A DNA stretch of 64,000 nucleotides from G963677325 sp963677325 (GTDB lineage: Bacteria > Bacteroidota > Bacteroidia > Bacteroidales > Prolixibacteraceae): assembly GCA_963677325.2 (NCBI GenBank), contig CAXXGM010000008.1, positions 620,001-684,000 of the forward strand. The letters are read 5' to 3'. The position numbers were made by a program, and so were the translations under genes. Below the pieces are notes generated by a model that made no database searches, was not told the DNA's origin, and saw nothing but the letters and a program-made list of their open reading frames with translations. Position 1 is the stretch's first letter. Each line of letters begins with the position of its first letter. This document shows, one piece after another, positions 36,429 through 44,623 of this stretch.

Positions 36429-37973
36429 TTAATAATTCCCCATATTCCTGTGGTCGCCATGAGGGCGTTCGGTGCGTTTGAGCGGAATAAACATTCCGCC
36501 GGTCGATTCCATCCAGTTGTAAAGGTCATGATTCAGCCGTTTGATGGTATCCTGAAGTTCAGGTTTGGCGATCAGGTTGTGCATCTCGTTGGGATCTTCC
36601 TTTAAATCATAAAATTCATTGGTATCCCAAACGCCTTGATAACGGATGTATTTATAACGGTCAGTGCGCACTCCGTGCATGGTCGGGGTTTGAGGGTATT
36701 CATGCTCCCAGTAATATTCGTAAAATATCCGGTTTCGCCAGGGAATCTCTTTCCCCTGCAATAACGGAATAAAGGAGCCGCCAACCATGTTATCCGGTTT
36801 TTTCATTCCTGCTGTTTCAAGAATCGTTGGAGCAATATCCACGTTTTGAACCATTTTTTCCAGAACCTGGCCGCCCTTGAATAATTCAGGACATCGGGCC
36901 AGCATCGGCACTCTTACCGATTCTTCATAAAACTGTCTTTTATCAATCAGCCCATGCTCTCCCCAGGCAAATCCATTGTCGCCCATGTAGATTACAAGAG
37001 TGTTCTGGTCAAGTCCTGCTTCTTTCAGGTAATCCAGAACGGCGCCGATACTTTCATCTACGCCCATTAACGTCTCGCAATAATTGATTACCTGATCCTG
37101 CCACGGCCGTCCATGGTATGAATAATCAACCCCATGCCAGCTTTCCCTTTGATTCTTAACCCAATTCGGCATCATGTTATCACCATAATATTCTTTGCCG
37201 CTGGCCGGTTTTCCCGTTTTTGGATTCTTGGAAGGCAGCTGCTTTATACCATATTTTGGGGTGTTAAATGATTCGGGAATAACCAGCGGTTTCCCTTTAT
37301 ACATTCCTTTATGACGTTTGGCCGGAGAGAAATTATCATGAACAGCCTTGTGAGAAAGGTAAACGAAGAATGGTTTATTCTCCTTAACCTCTTTCTTTAT
37401 GAAGTCGATGGCATGTTGTGTGAGAAGATCCGTGGCATAGGTGCTGTCCTTGTACTGTATCCATTTCCCATTCGTGTTCAGACGCGGATTGTAATATTCT
37501 CCCTGGCCTTTAAATCCTTCCCAGTGGTTAAACCCGGGTTGCGGATCACCTGAATCGTTGCCCATGTGCCATTTCCCAAAGAAGGCTGTCTGATAACCTG
37601 CCTGTTGAAGATACTGTGGAAAAAAAACCAATCCTTCCGGGAGCGGGGCAGAGTTGTCCACCACCTTGTGAGTATGTGAATACAGACCTGTTAGAATGGA
37701 TGCCCTGCTGGGAGAACAGAGCGAAGTGGTAACGAAAGCATTTTTAATATGGGCGCCTTCAGCTGCCATACGATCCATGTTGGGGGTCTTCAGCCATGGC
37801 ACTTTTCCCATAAATCCCATGTAATCATAGCGGTGGTCATCGGAAAGAATAAACACCACATTTCTTGGTTTCTGATTCCCTTCCAGTTTCTCTAATTTTG
37901 TTGGATCGGCATGAGTGGCTGAATTGCAGCCTGCTAAAGTCATCGCAGCTATCAGGCAATTAAAGGTTCTCAT
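36429..37973 (-). CDS. S1-family sulfatase, lipoprotein
   Basis: 514 residues. Signal with lipobox (TLAGC, Cys 16). RNVVFILSDDHRYDYMGF holds the first calcium-binding Asp pair. TTSLCSPSRASILTG places Cys 86 in the C-x-P-S-R motif, which is converted to formylglycine, so it needs an anSME maturase encoded elsewhere. LVIYMGDNGFAWGEHGL is the C-terminal metal/substrate motif. It would remove sulfate esters from a glycan in the periplasm or at the surface. The IS982 element abuts its stop codon, so the original C-terminus may have been altered. It follows the propeller gene after a 290-bp gap. Confidence 0.93.
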   Translation of the reverse strand: MRTFNCLIAAMTLAGCNSATHADPTKLEKLEGNQKPRNVVFILSDDHRYDYMGFMGKVPWLKTPNMDRMAAEGAHIKNAFVTTSLCSPSRASILTGLYSHTHKVVDNSAPLPEGLVFFPQYLQQAGYQTAFFGKWHMGNDSGDPQPGFNHWEGFKGQGEYYNPRLNTNGKWIQYKDSTYATDLLTQHAIDFIKKEVKENKPFFVYLSHKAVHDNFSPAKRHKGMYKGKPLVIPESFNTPKYGIKQLPSKNPKTGKPASGKEYYGDNMMPNWVKNQRESWHGVDYSYHGRPWQDQVINYCETLMGVDESIGAVLDYLKEAGLDQNTLVIYMGDNGFAWGEHGLIDKRQFYEESVRVPMLARCPELFKGGQVLEKMVQNVDIAPTILETAGMKKPDNMVGGSFIPLLQGKEIPWRNRIFYEYYWEHEYPQTPTMHGVRTDRYKYIRYQGVWDTNEFYDLKEDPNEMHNLIAKPELQDTIKRLNHDLYNWMESTGGMFIPLKRTERPHGDHRNMGNY

Positions 37974-38023
37974 TTTCTGAAGTTAGATAATAATCAAGAA
38001 GTCTGTGTTTTTTTGTTTTATCT

Positions 38024-38132
38024 GCGCCGGAGTTTGTTCGTAATTTTCTCGCATTATGTTCGCACTTTGTTCGGTTAGTAAGCGAAGGAAGAGTGAATAA
38101 TGAGCGAATAAACAGCGAACAAACACCGGTGC
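38024..38132. repeat. 11-bp-phased quasi-palindrome with 50-bp arms
   Basis: Two 50-bp arms (38024-38073 and 38083-38132) flank the 9-nt loop GTTAGTAAG; 34 of 50 positions are complementary without any gap. TTCG or TCG words recur every 11 bp in the left arm (GAGTTTGTTCG, TAATTTTCTCG, CATTATGTTCG, CACTTTGTTCG) and CGAA words every 11 bp in the right arm (AGCGAAGGAAG, AGTGAATAATG, AGCGAATAAAC, AGCGAACAAAC). The ends are GCGCCGG and CCGGTGC. The right-arm words are close to those at 6664-6707. Confidence 0.8.
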
Positions 38133-38264
38133 AAATAATATCCGTTTTATGTTTCAGACAAATATACTAAACGGTACAACTATTCGGCTGATTTTTTAAA
38201 AGTAATACAAATTGCAGCATTCGCCGCGGATATCAAATTCGGTCAGCCTATTTTCAGCACTTTG

Positions 38265-39608
38265 TTATTTGGACGGATTAGGAATGCTGATCAAATCATT
38301 CCTTGTTTTTCCATTTTCGGTGATTCTTGCCAACGTATAGATGGTGCCATCTTTGCCAATAGCAATAGAGTTAACATAAAGCGGAGGTTCTCCGTTTGGA
38401 TAGAATACCGGCCCGTGATCTTTGTATTTTGAGCTGGCAATATCATACGTTACAAGATGCAGGTTTTCCTTGCTCATAGCCTCACCCGTATTGGTTGAAG
38501 TCTTTCCGACAAGCCTTTTCCCGTTTTCATAAATGGGAGATCCTGTCAGATAATAGATGGTGTGCTGATCGCGGCCAAAGATGAATCCAAGATATCCAAA
38601 ACTGAATTGGTCGTACATACCGCTCTTTTTAGAGGGTTCAGAGGTGATCCTGTCGATGACTTCTATGCGCGGAATTTTAGGATCAAAACTGAAGAGATAT
38701 CCTGAATTGCCGTGAACTCCGTAGAATTTATTCTCTTTGGCTGACCAGATTACCTGTCTCCAATTATAGCCCATATGTCCTGGCTTTGTTGCATCGTACA
38801 ATCCGAAATAATCTTTTTTCATGTCTTCATTTTCGAGAACTTCGATCTTGTTCTGACCATAACGGACATACTTTATGGTTCCTTCTGAAGTGGTAACATA
38901 GGCCGTTCCGTCCCTTGGATCAATGATGATGGTGCGGCACAGGGTCCTGAAGTCAGTTCCTTTTCCGGTTTGTCCTTTTCCGGACATGGGGCCTAAATCA
39001 ACCATCTTCTTTTGAGCAAGATCAAAGCTGAACATATAGCCTGAAGGCCAGGTAATCCCGTACATCACGCCGCGAAGGGTATCCATGTTCATCGTAAGGA
39101 TCCCCTCGTGATGGGGTTCTCTGGCTAGGTCTTCGAATTTCCCGGTTTTCATATCATAGGAAAGAATATGGCCTCCCTGGAAAGGTTTAAAACCTGCCGG
39201 AGGGTTGCCAATGGAAACTACTCCGTCAATCGTTTCATAATATCCAACGTGGGTGGCAAAATAGAGTTTCTTTTTTGATTCGATGAAATTGACATGGCTC
39301 TTTCCCTGAGCAACTGCATGGAGATCTTTTTCGCCACAGACTTCTGTCAGGTCGCCCAATAATTTTATTTTTCCCGCTGCCGGATCATAGGAATACATCC
39401 TTCCGGCCACGTCAAGAGACTGTGTGCAAAGGATATAATATATTTTACCATCGCTGGCACAGGATATTCCGTTATAGCTGTCATGAGCCTGTGGAAAACC
39501 AGAATTGTATACCCTGGCTGTTAATTTGGCCTGGGGAACTTTTTTAGGCTGCCCATAAGATGAAAAGGCAATTAAAATACTGAAAATGAATAAAGAAACT
39601 GTCTTCAT
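38265..39608 (-). CDS. Secreted beta-propeller-like protein of unknown function
   Basis: 447 residues with a signal peptide (MKTVSLFIFSILIAFSSYG). The body has repeating beta units: YNGISCASDGKIYYILCT, GRMYSYDPAAGKIKLLGDL, GHILSYDMKTGKFEDLA, GYMFSFDLAQKKMVDLG, GYLFSFDPKIPRIEVIDR and LVTYDIASSKYKDHGPV, i.e. a six- or seven-bladed propeller with a x-Y/F-S-Y/F-D signature. I do not recognise an enzyme family; propellers in such loci include lyases, lactonases and binding proteins. It lies between the NagA-like gene upstream and the sulfatase gene downstream. Confidence 0.7.
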   Translation of the reverse strand: MKTVSLFIFSILIAFSSYGQPKKVPQAKLTARVYNSGFPQAHDSYNGISCASDGKIYYILCTQSLDVAGRMYSYDPAAGKIKLLGDLTEVCGEKDLHAVAQGKSHVNFIESKKKLYFATHVGYYETIDGVVSIGNPPAGFKPFQGGHILSYDMKTGKFEDLAREPHHEGILTMNMDTLRGVMYGITWPSGYMFSFDLAQKKMVDLGPMSGKGQTGKGTDFRTLCRTIIIDPRDGTAYVTTSEGTIKYVRYGQNKIEVLENEDMKKDYFGLYDATKPGHMGYNWRQVIWSAKENKFYGVHGNSGYLFSFDPKIPRIEVIDRITSEPSKKSGMYDQFSFGYLGFIFGRDQHTIYYLTGSPIYENGKRLVGKTSTNTGEAMSKENLHLVTYDIASSKYKDHGPVFYPNGEPPLYVNSIAIGKDGTIYTLARITENGKTRNDLISIPNPSK

Positions 39609-39661
39609 TGAAATCTTGATTTATGAATTTGATAGTTAATATTAATATATTTAGTTCTTGT

Positions 39662-39741
39662 TGGCGCTTTAGGCTTTAGACTTTAGGCATTAGGCTGTAG
39701 AATGAAGCCATTTTACCTATAGCCTATTGTCTATAGCCTTG
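39662..39741. repeat. Palindrome overlapping the 3' end of the NagA-like gene
   Basis: GGCTTTAGACTTTAGGCATT and AGGCTGTAG on the left face CTATAGCCTATTGTCTATAGCC on the right with mismatches. The right arm is part of the coding sequence: it encodes the last residues KAIDNRL and the stop. TTTAGGC/CTATAGCC words repeat every 10-12 bp. It could serve as the 3' end structure of the upstream cistron. Confidence 0.55.
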
Positions 39742-40958
39742 TCAGCTGAGTAAACTACTTTGCCATTGACAATTGTTTTGAGAACCTCCAGTTTATTGTT
39801 GGTAATACGGAACATGATCAAATCAGCCCTTTTGCCTTCTTTTATTTCGCCTATATTTGTAAGGGAAAGCAACCTAGCCGGGTTGGTACTTGCCATTTGG
39901 ATTGCATTGGCCAAGCCGCATCCGGTAAATTTCATCATATTTCCCACACAGATGGTGAGGGGAGTAGCGGCTCCGGCCAGCACATTTTCAACCGGTAACA
40001 TCACTACATTGTCCGGAGTGAGGATCAGCCTTTTTTCCCTGCGGTTATACTCTCCCGGGGCAAGGCCGGCCAGATCAACTGCATCAGAAATCAGAATGGT
40101 TTTATCGACTCCTTTTGCTTTATAGAAAACCTGTACTTCCTCCTTTGTAAGATGATGCCCGTCGGCAATGATGCTCGCAGATAACTGATAGTTTGCCAGT
40201 TGGGGCCACAATGGATTTTTGTGACGGTCGATCATATTGGCACAGCCATTTCCCAGATGGGTTGAAAGTGTTGCTCCGGCCTCTACGGCAGCTGCGACCT
40301 CTTGAGCATTGCCATTATGATGGCCAAGCGAAACAACTACTCCCTTCTCGATGCATTTGCGAATAAACGGAATGGCGTCTTTGATTTCCGGGGCTACCGT
40401 TATGAGTTTAATGTTATTTTTTGACGCTTCCTGGAATCCGGAGAATTCATCCCAGTCAGGATCCTTAATGTATTTTTCAAGATGAGCTCCGCGGAAACCC
40501 TGCACTTTTGAAAGATAAGGACCTTCAAGGTGAAAACATGGGATTGACAATCGGATATCTTCATCATCCAGCATGGCGGCCAGATTCTGAAAGCTTTTTT
40601 TCATCTTGGCGGGATCGGCTGAAACAACAGTCGGTAAAAAAGAAGTTACCCCTATTTTTCTCAACGAATTAATAGCAAGCTTTAGATCTTCAGGTTTCAT
40701 GTTCAGATCTGAAAAATCGACACCCATATAGCCATTCATCTGAATATCGATCAAACCCGGTGCTATATAAATTCCTGTATCCGCCTTCTTAGCAGATATG
40801 TGTTTAATTGATGCAATTTTTCCATCTACAATTTTTACAGAGACAGGTTTCCCGTCACTATACAAAAGCCCCTCTATGTGCTTCACATTGTTTTGGGCTG
40901 AAAGCAATGAAAATGAAAGGAAAATTATTGTTAAAGTCAGAACTATACTCTTATACAT
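39717..40958 (-). CDS. nagA: Exported NagA-like N-acetylhexosamine deacetylase
   Basis: 413 residues of amidohydrolase fold with the NagA motifs in order: APGLIDIQMNGYMGVDF, FHLEGPYLSKVQGFRGAH near residue 140 (metal-binding Glu), VVSLGHHNGNAQE, STHLGNGCANMIDRH, IIADGHHLTKEE and ILISDAVDLAG with the catalytic Asp. NagA normally deacetylates GlcNAc-6-phosphate in the cytoplasm, but this protein begins MYKSIVLTLTIIFLSFSLLSA, a signal peptide, so it should act outside the cytoplasm, on a non-phosphorylated amide. It lies 26 bp after the second ceramidase-like gene. The symbol marks family only; the substrate is uncertain. Confidence 0.85.
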   Translation of the reverse strand: MYKSIVLTLTIIFLSFSLLSAQNNVKHIEGLLYSDGKPVSVKIVDGKIASIKHISAKKADTGIYIAPGLIDIQMNGYMGVDFSDLNMKPEDLKLAINSLRKIGVTSFLPTVVSADPAKMKKSFQNLAAMLDDEDIRLSIPCFHLEGPYLSKVQGFRGAHLEKYIKDPDWDEFSGFQEASKNNIKLITVAPEIKDAIPFIRKCIEKGVVVSLGHHNGNAQEVAAAVEAGATLSTHLGNGCANMIDRHKNPLWPQLANYQLSASIIADGHHLTKEEVQVFYKAKGVDKTILISDAVDLAGLAPGEYNRREKRLILTPDNVVMLPVENVLAGAATPLTICVGNMMKFTGCGLANAIQMASTNPARLLSLTNIGEIKEGKRADLIMFRITNNKLEVLKTIVNGKVVYSADKAIDNRL

Positions 40959-40984
40959 GTTTTTGAATTTTATATCGATATCTA

Positions 40985-42382
40985 TTATTTCTCTTTAAGA
41001 AGTTTTTTTATGGCTCCCATCAGAATGTTTTCAGATTCAGGTGATACCTTTGAAACATAGCCTGTTTCATATCCTCCCTGTTTATAGGCAATGGCGGTCC
41101 CTATATAACCTGTTCCGTATTCACCATAGGCTGCGACAGCAACAAAAAGATCCCTGCGCTCTGCCTTTGCTGCGAGCTGGTATTCAATGAAAGCTTCTCC
41201 GGGCAAATGCAGGATACGAATATTTCCTAAACTGAGACAACCAATACTGATCTTTTTCCCTTCCTGGCATCTTCTCAGGAAAGCAAGCCTTGCTGCGTTG
41301 GTTTTAACAGCCAAAGAATCAGGGGGGAAATTCTTGTCCTGCAGCAGGAATAAATCCTTAGCCGGAGGAAGGGCCACCGGTTCTGTTGTCCAACTCAACT
41401 TTAAATTGGCTGCCGGTATCCTTGTTGTAGACTCCCAGGCCCTTTTCATCCCGTCGGCAAGCCTTTCAGCCAGGATAAGACGGTTTTTGTGTGATCCATC
41501 GTTGTATTTTCCTGCTGTTACATTCCCTGCAGCGCCATTGAAATGAATGTGCAGCGCCTGGGGTACTGCCAATTGACGCATAAAACGAGCAATTCCGGGG
41601 AAATCCGGATTGGGAATCCCGGTGCGGTAATAACTCTGAGGATGAGTGGCGTAATAGCTCAGTACGGCAACCGGTTTATCTCCGTTCCAGAAGCTGATCA
41701 GCTGAACAAAAGGATCGATTAATCCCTCAGGTTTGGCCCTTAATGCCGGATCCGTGCAGGAGGATGTTCTTGAGGCTATGCATAGGCCGTTTTTATCGAT
41801 GATCCTTCTGTTTGAAGCAACTTTGTAAACCTGTGCTTGACCATATCCAACAGATGTCAGTGGTTGAGCCTTGGAGAGTGAATTTTTCACCGCTTCACTC
41901 AAACTTTTAATTACTTGTCTTTGGAATGTACCCTCGTATTTAATGGGATTCAGACCGGCATCCCGAAGTATTTTTTCTGCTCCGAAATCGCAACCCGGAG
42001 CATCATGCTGGTGCAACGTATGAACAGCCACCCTGTCCGGAGTCGTTCCTGCCGCTTTAGCAAGCTCTTCGCAAAATGCATCATGACCTTCATCTCCTAT
42101 ACCTAACCAATCAATACCGCACAGAACGATTGGCAGTTCGCTGCCTTGCAGGACAATACCCCTGGCCCTGAGTCCAAGATCCCAGGTGTTTATTTCAGGG
42201 TTGTAAGCAAGGATTGTTCCAACCGGCGGTGTCGCATCAATGTCAAAAACGGAAATGCGCAATCCCTGGCTTGCCTGATCGCCAGAAGAATTCTGGCCAT
42301 TAACGGCAAGGGTAACCATGAGAAACAATCCTGCTAAAATGAAGCATGGATTAAATACATTTTTAGTAAGATTTGCCTTCAT
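40985..42382 (-). CDS. Second neutral/alkaline ceramidase-like protein, secreted
   Basis: 465 residues from the ATG at 42382, which starts MKANLTKNVFNPCFILAGLF and carries a signal peptide. The frame is open to 42457, but that stretch contains the promoter-like element, so the longer start is rejected. Family motifs: LRISVFDIDATPPVG, RGIVLQGSELPIVLCGID, HTLHQHDAPGCD near residue 124, SYYATHPQSYYRTGIPNPDF, and FNGAAGNVTAG near residue 282, where a Thr again replaces the ceramidase Ser nucleophile. It is more distant from 33758-35179 than those enzymes are from each other in a single clade. First gene of the unit with the NagA-like protein. Confidence 0.75.
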   Translation of the reverse strand: MKANLTKNVFNPCFILAGLFLMVTLAVNGQNSSGDQASQGLRISVFDIDATPPVGTILAYNPEINTWDLGLRARGIVLQGSELPIVLCGIDWLGIGDEGHDAFCEELAKAAGTTPDRVAVHTLHQHDAPGCDFGAEKILRDAGLNPIKYEGTFQRQVIKSLSEAVKNSLSKAQPLTSVGYGQAQVYKVASNRRIIDKNGLCIASRTSSCTDPALRAKPEGLIDPFVQLISFWNGDKPVAVLSYYATHPQSYYRTGIPNPDFPGIARFMRQLAVPQALHIHFNGAAGNVTAGKYNDGSHKNRLILAERLADGMKRAWESTTRIPAANLKLSWTTEPVALPPAKDLFLLQDKNFPPDSLAVKTNAARLAFLRRCQEGKKISIGCLSLGNIRILHLPGEAFIEYQLAAKAERRDLFVAVAAYGEYGTGYIGTAIAYKQGGYETGYVSKVSPESENILMGAIKKLLKEK

Positions 42383-42426
42383 TATAAGGAGTTTTAATAT
42401 GGCCCTGTAATTCAGTTCTTGTGACG

Positions 42427-42487
42427 GTAAAATAAATTCATCCGTCTTTGAAAGCATAGTACTTTTCTTTGCATTATTAGTACTTGT
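42427..42487 (-). promoter_or_regulatory. Promoter/operator of the second ceramidase-like unit
   Basis: Minus strand: distal box ACAAGTACTAA (about 42487-42477), proximal box AAAAGTACTAT (42466-42456), 19 nt after the 13-base proximal block, then TATTTTAC (42434-42427), two mismatches from TAnnTTTG. The boxes are exactly 21 bp apart, and both carry TAC where susC has TAT. Confidence 0.55.
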
Positions 42488-42706
42488 TATTTGTAATCAG
42501 TGAAATTACACTTTCGTTTTACAGTCTGTTTGACTTCCTATATGCAAGTTTAACTTAATTTTTTGAGAATACTGATTTCTAAAAAAGACAATTCAGTGGA
42601 TTGAATTTTAATTCCTTCACTCCAGGTTAAATAATTATTTTATCTTTTAAAGAAAATTTAAACATTTGATAATTAAATAAATATATTCAGTTTCATGTAT
42701 ATTTAC

Positions 42707-42714
42707 TACTTTTG
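42707..42714 (+). promoter_or_regulatory. -7-like promoter element upstream of mgsA
   Basis: TACTTTTG matches the Bacteroidota TAnnTTTG consensus, 24 bp before the mgsA start. No matching TTTG -33 element was found at the usual 19-21 bp distance, so confidence is moderate. The rest of the 280-bp divergent gap holds nothing recognisable beyond the operator of the opposite unit. Confidence 0.45.
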
Positions 42715-42737
42715 AAGTGTTTTAAAGTAAACCATTT

Positions 42738-43211
42738 ATGAAAATAAAAAAGAGAATTGCAATTGTTGCCCATGACAACCGAAAGGCTGATTTAGCCGAG
42801 TGGGTGGGTTATAACTGGAAGAATCTTTCCTTCCATTCTTTGGTGTGCACGGGCACTACCGGAAGATTAGTTGACGAAACGATAAGCCAAAAGTGCAAGG
42901 AATATGACGCCATTCCACCTGAAGTAGTCAGACTGAAATCCGGTCCGCTTGGTGGGGATCAACAGCTTGGTGCAATGATCAGTGAGGGGAAAATAGATAT
43001 GATGATCTTTTTTTGGGATCCCATGGAACCACAACCCCATGATGTCGACGTTAAAGCTCTTCTACGGATAGCTGTACTATACAATATTCCAACTGCTTCA
43101 AACAGATCAACGGCTGATTTTATAATCTCTTCATCTTTATTTCACCAGGATTACAAACCAATCCTAAAGGACTATTCTTCTTATATCATGCGGTTTTCAG
43201 ACGCAAAATGA
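42738..43211 (+). CDS. mgsA: Methylglyoxal synthase
   Basis: 157 residues, the usual length. All family landmarks are present: IAIVAHDNRKADLAEW, VCTGTTGRLVDE (phosphate loop), VRLKSGPLGGDQQLGAMI with the catalytic Asp region, DMMIFFWDPMEPQPHDVDVK and NIPTASNRSTADFII. The enzyme converts dihydroxyacetone phosphate to methylglyoxal and phosphate, a bypass of lower glycolysis used when sugar phosphates accumulate. That fits a region devoted to sugar uptake. It is monocistronic or co-transcribed with the lipoprotein gene 160 bp downstream. Confidence 0.96.
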   Translation: MKIKKRIAIVAHDNRKADLAEWVGYNWKNLSFHSLVCTGTTGRLVDETISQKCKEYDAIPPEVVRLKSGPLGGDQQLGAMISEGKIDMMIFFWDPMEPQPHDVDVKALLRIAVLYNIPTASNRSTADFIISSSLFHQDYKPILKDYSSYIMRFSDAK

Positions 43212-43284
43212 CAATAAATGAAGGTGGTGACTAAACCATCTAAACCAACCCATTCTCCCGCTCATGCGGGGATCAGCAACATCC

Positions 43285-43304
43285 AAATCTTTCAGATTTT
43301 TTTA
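43285..43304 (+). terminator. Weak hairpin with T-run after mgsA
   Basis: AAATCT TTC AGATTT (43285-43299) folds into a six-base stem followed by a run of T. It lies 74 bp past the mgsA stop. The stem is short and AT-rich, so termination may be inefficient. A nearby CCCGCTCATGCGGG stem could assist. Confidence 0.4.
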
Positions 43305-43372
43305 TATAACCTTTGTTAGGTATTTTATTCGATTTTTATACGTAACTTTATAATAATTTAATAGTTAGTTGT

Positions 43373-43813
43373 ATGAAGTCAAGATTAAAAGCACGAAAAA
43401 AATATCTATTGATGGGGATTATTTCCATTTTTATAATTTATGGATTTGCTTCCTGTGCTACAAAGGCAAAATTTGTCCCGTCAACCATTGTGCCAGCTGC
43501 AGAAGGAAGGGTACTGATAAAAAAAGATAAAAACAAAAATAATTACATCAAAATACAGGTGGTAAACCTGGCTTCGCCTGACAGGCTTGATCCGCCGAAA
43601 AAAGCATATGTAGTCTGGATGGTCACAAACGAGGAGAGAACCAAAAATATTGGCCAGATCAGGACTTCAACTTCTTTATTGTCAAAAAGCTTAAAAGCTT
43701 CATTTGAAACGGTAACACCTTTAAGGCCTCAACGCATCTTTATCACTGCTGAAGATGAAACAGATGCAGACCATCCGGGATCCCAGGTCGTCTTAACTAC
43801 GGGTGAATTTTAA
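43373..43813 (+). CDS. Small lipoprotein of unknown function
   Basis: 146 residues. After a basic N-terminus, the membrane segment LLMGIISIFIIYGFASC ends in a lipobox-like Cys. The mature part has a compact beta-rich look: GRVLIKKDKNKNNYIKIQVV, DPPKKAYVVWMVTNEERT and GQIRTSTSLLSKSLKASFET, with RPQRIFITAEDETDADHPGS. The VVWMV...G.I pattern resembles the anti-sigma-K (RskA) extracytoplasmic fold, but there is no cytoplasmic anti-sigma domain. No sigma factor gene is adjacent. Function unknown; the next gene, kdpE, is convergent. Confidence 0.7.
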   Translation: MKSRLKARKKYLLMGIISIFIIYGFASCATKAKFVPSTIVPAAEGRVLIKKDKNKNNYIKIQVVNLASPDRLDPPKKAYVVWMVTNEERTKNIGQIRTSTSLLSKSLKASFETVTPLRPQRIFITAEDETDADHPGSQVVLTTGEF

Positions 43814-43932
43814 TAATCCAAGCCTCTGCCTGAATCCTCCTTTGGTCTTCGGATGTGGACCAATACCGCTTCTGACTCCGGGAGTGAATCGCTTTTGTCT
43901 TATCTGACAAATTCTGGATTTATGAACTTAAT

Positions 43933-44619
43933 TCATTTATATCCAAATCGATACCCTATTCCTGATTCAGTCTTCAGCCATTGAGGCTTTGCAGGATCAT
44001 CCTCGATTTTTTTGCGCAGCTGGGCCATGAAAACTCTCAAATATTGTGTCTGTTCCTGATAACCAACACCCCATACTTCTTTCAAAATATACCGGTGGGT
44101 TAAAACCCTCCCTTCATTTTTTGCCAATAAGCCCAATAAAGAAAATTCGGTAGAAGTAAGTTTGATTAATTCATCATTTTTATGAACAGTATGATTGGCT
44201 AAATCAATCTTTAGAGAATTAAATTGCAGAACAGGCCCATTTGTTAATTCCTGACTTTGGCGGAAAGCTGCACGAATCCGGGCAAGTAATTCTCCCGTAC
44301 GAAAGGGCTTTGTCAGGTAATCATTCGCTCCTTTATCCAGAGCTTTAATAATGTCCTCTTCTGAATTGCGAACGGATAGTATGATAATTGGCTTTTGATA
44401 CCATTCACGCAGTTTTTTAAGGATCTCTATCCCATCTTCATCAGGCAGACCGAGATCAAGAATAATGAGTACCGGTTTTGTTGTGGCAGCCCTGATTAAT
44501 CCTTCTTTCCCCGTTGAAGCTTCCGAGATTTTATAACCTTCAGCCAGGAGAGTGATCTCCAGCAAACGCCTGATTTGTACCTCATCATCTATAACTAAAA
44601 TCTGTCCTTCACCTGCCAT
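43933..44619 (-). CDS. kdpE: KdpE response regulator (OmpR family)
   Basis: 228 residues. The receiver domain shows ILVIDDEVQIRRLL, VLIILDLGLPDEDG with the phospho-acceptor Asp near residue 56, and GANDYLTKPF with the conserved Lys. The winged-helix domain ends LRVFMAQLRKKIEDDPAKP and TESGIGYRFGYK. It activates kdpFABC when phosphorylated by KdpD. The gene starts 4 bp after kdpD ends, so the two are co-translated. It closes the kdp operon and is convergent with the small lipoprotein gene. Confidence 0.95.
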   Translation of the reverse strand: MAGEGQILVIDDEVQIRRLLEITLLAEGYKISEASTGKEGLIRAATTKPVLIILDLGLPDEDGIEILKKLREWYQKPIIILSVRNSEEDIIKALDKGANDYLTKPFRTGELLARIRAAFRQSQELTNGPVLQFNSLKIDLANHTVHKNDELIKLTSTEFSLLGLLAKNEGRVLTHRYILKEVWGVGYQEQTQYLRVFMAQLRKKIEDDPAKPQWLKTESGIGYRFGYK

Positions 44620-44623
44620 AAAT

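Noticed and set aside
42383..42457. Longer N-terminus for the second ceramidase-like protein
   Set aside because: The extension overlaps the promoter-like element and would bury the signal peptide about 25 residues inside the protein.
43257..43275. CCCGCTCATGCGGGG string resembling a CRISPR repeat end
   Set aside because: Single occurrence without spacing pattern; simply a small stem-loop in the gap after mgsA.
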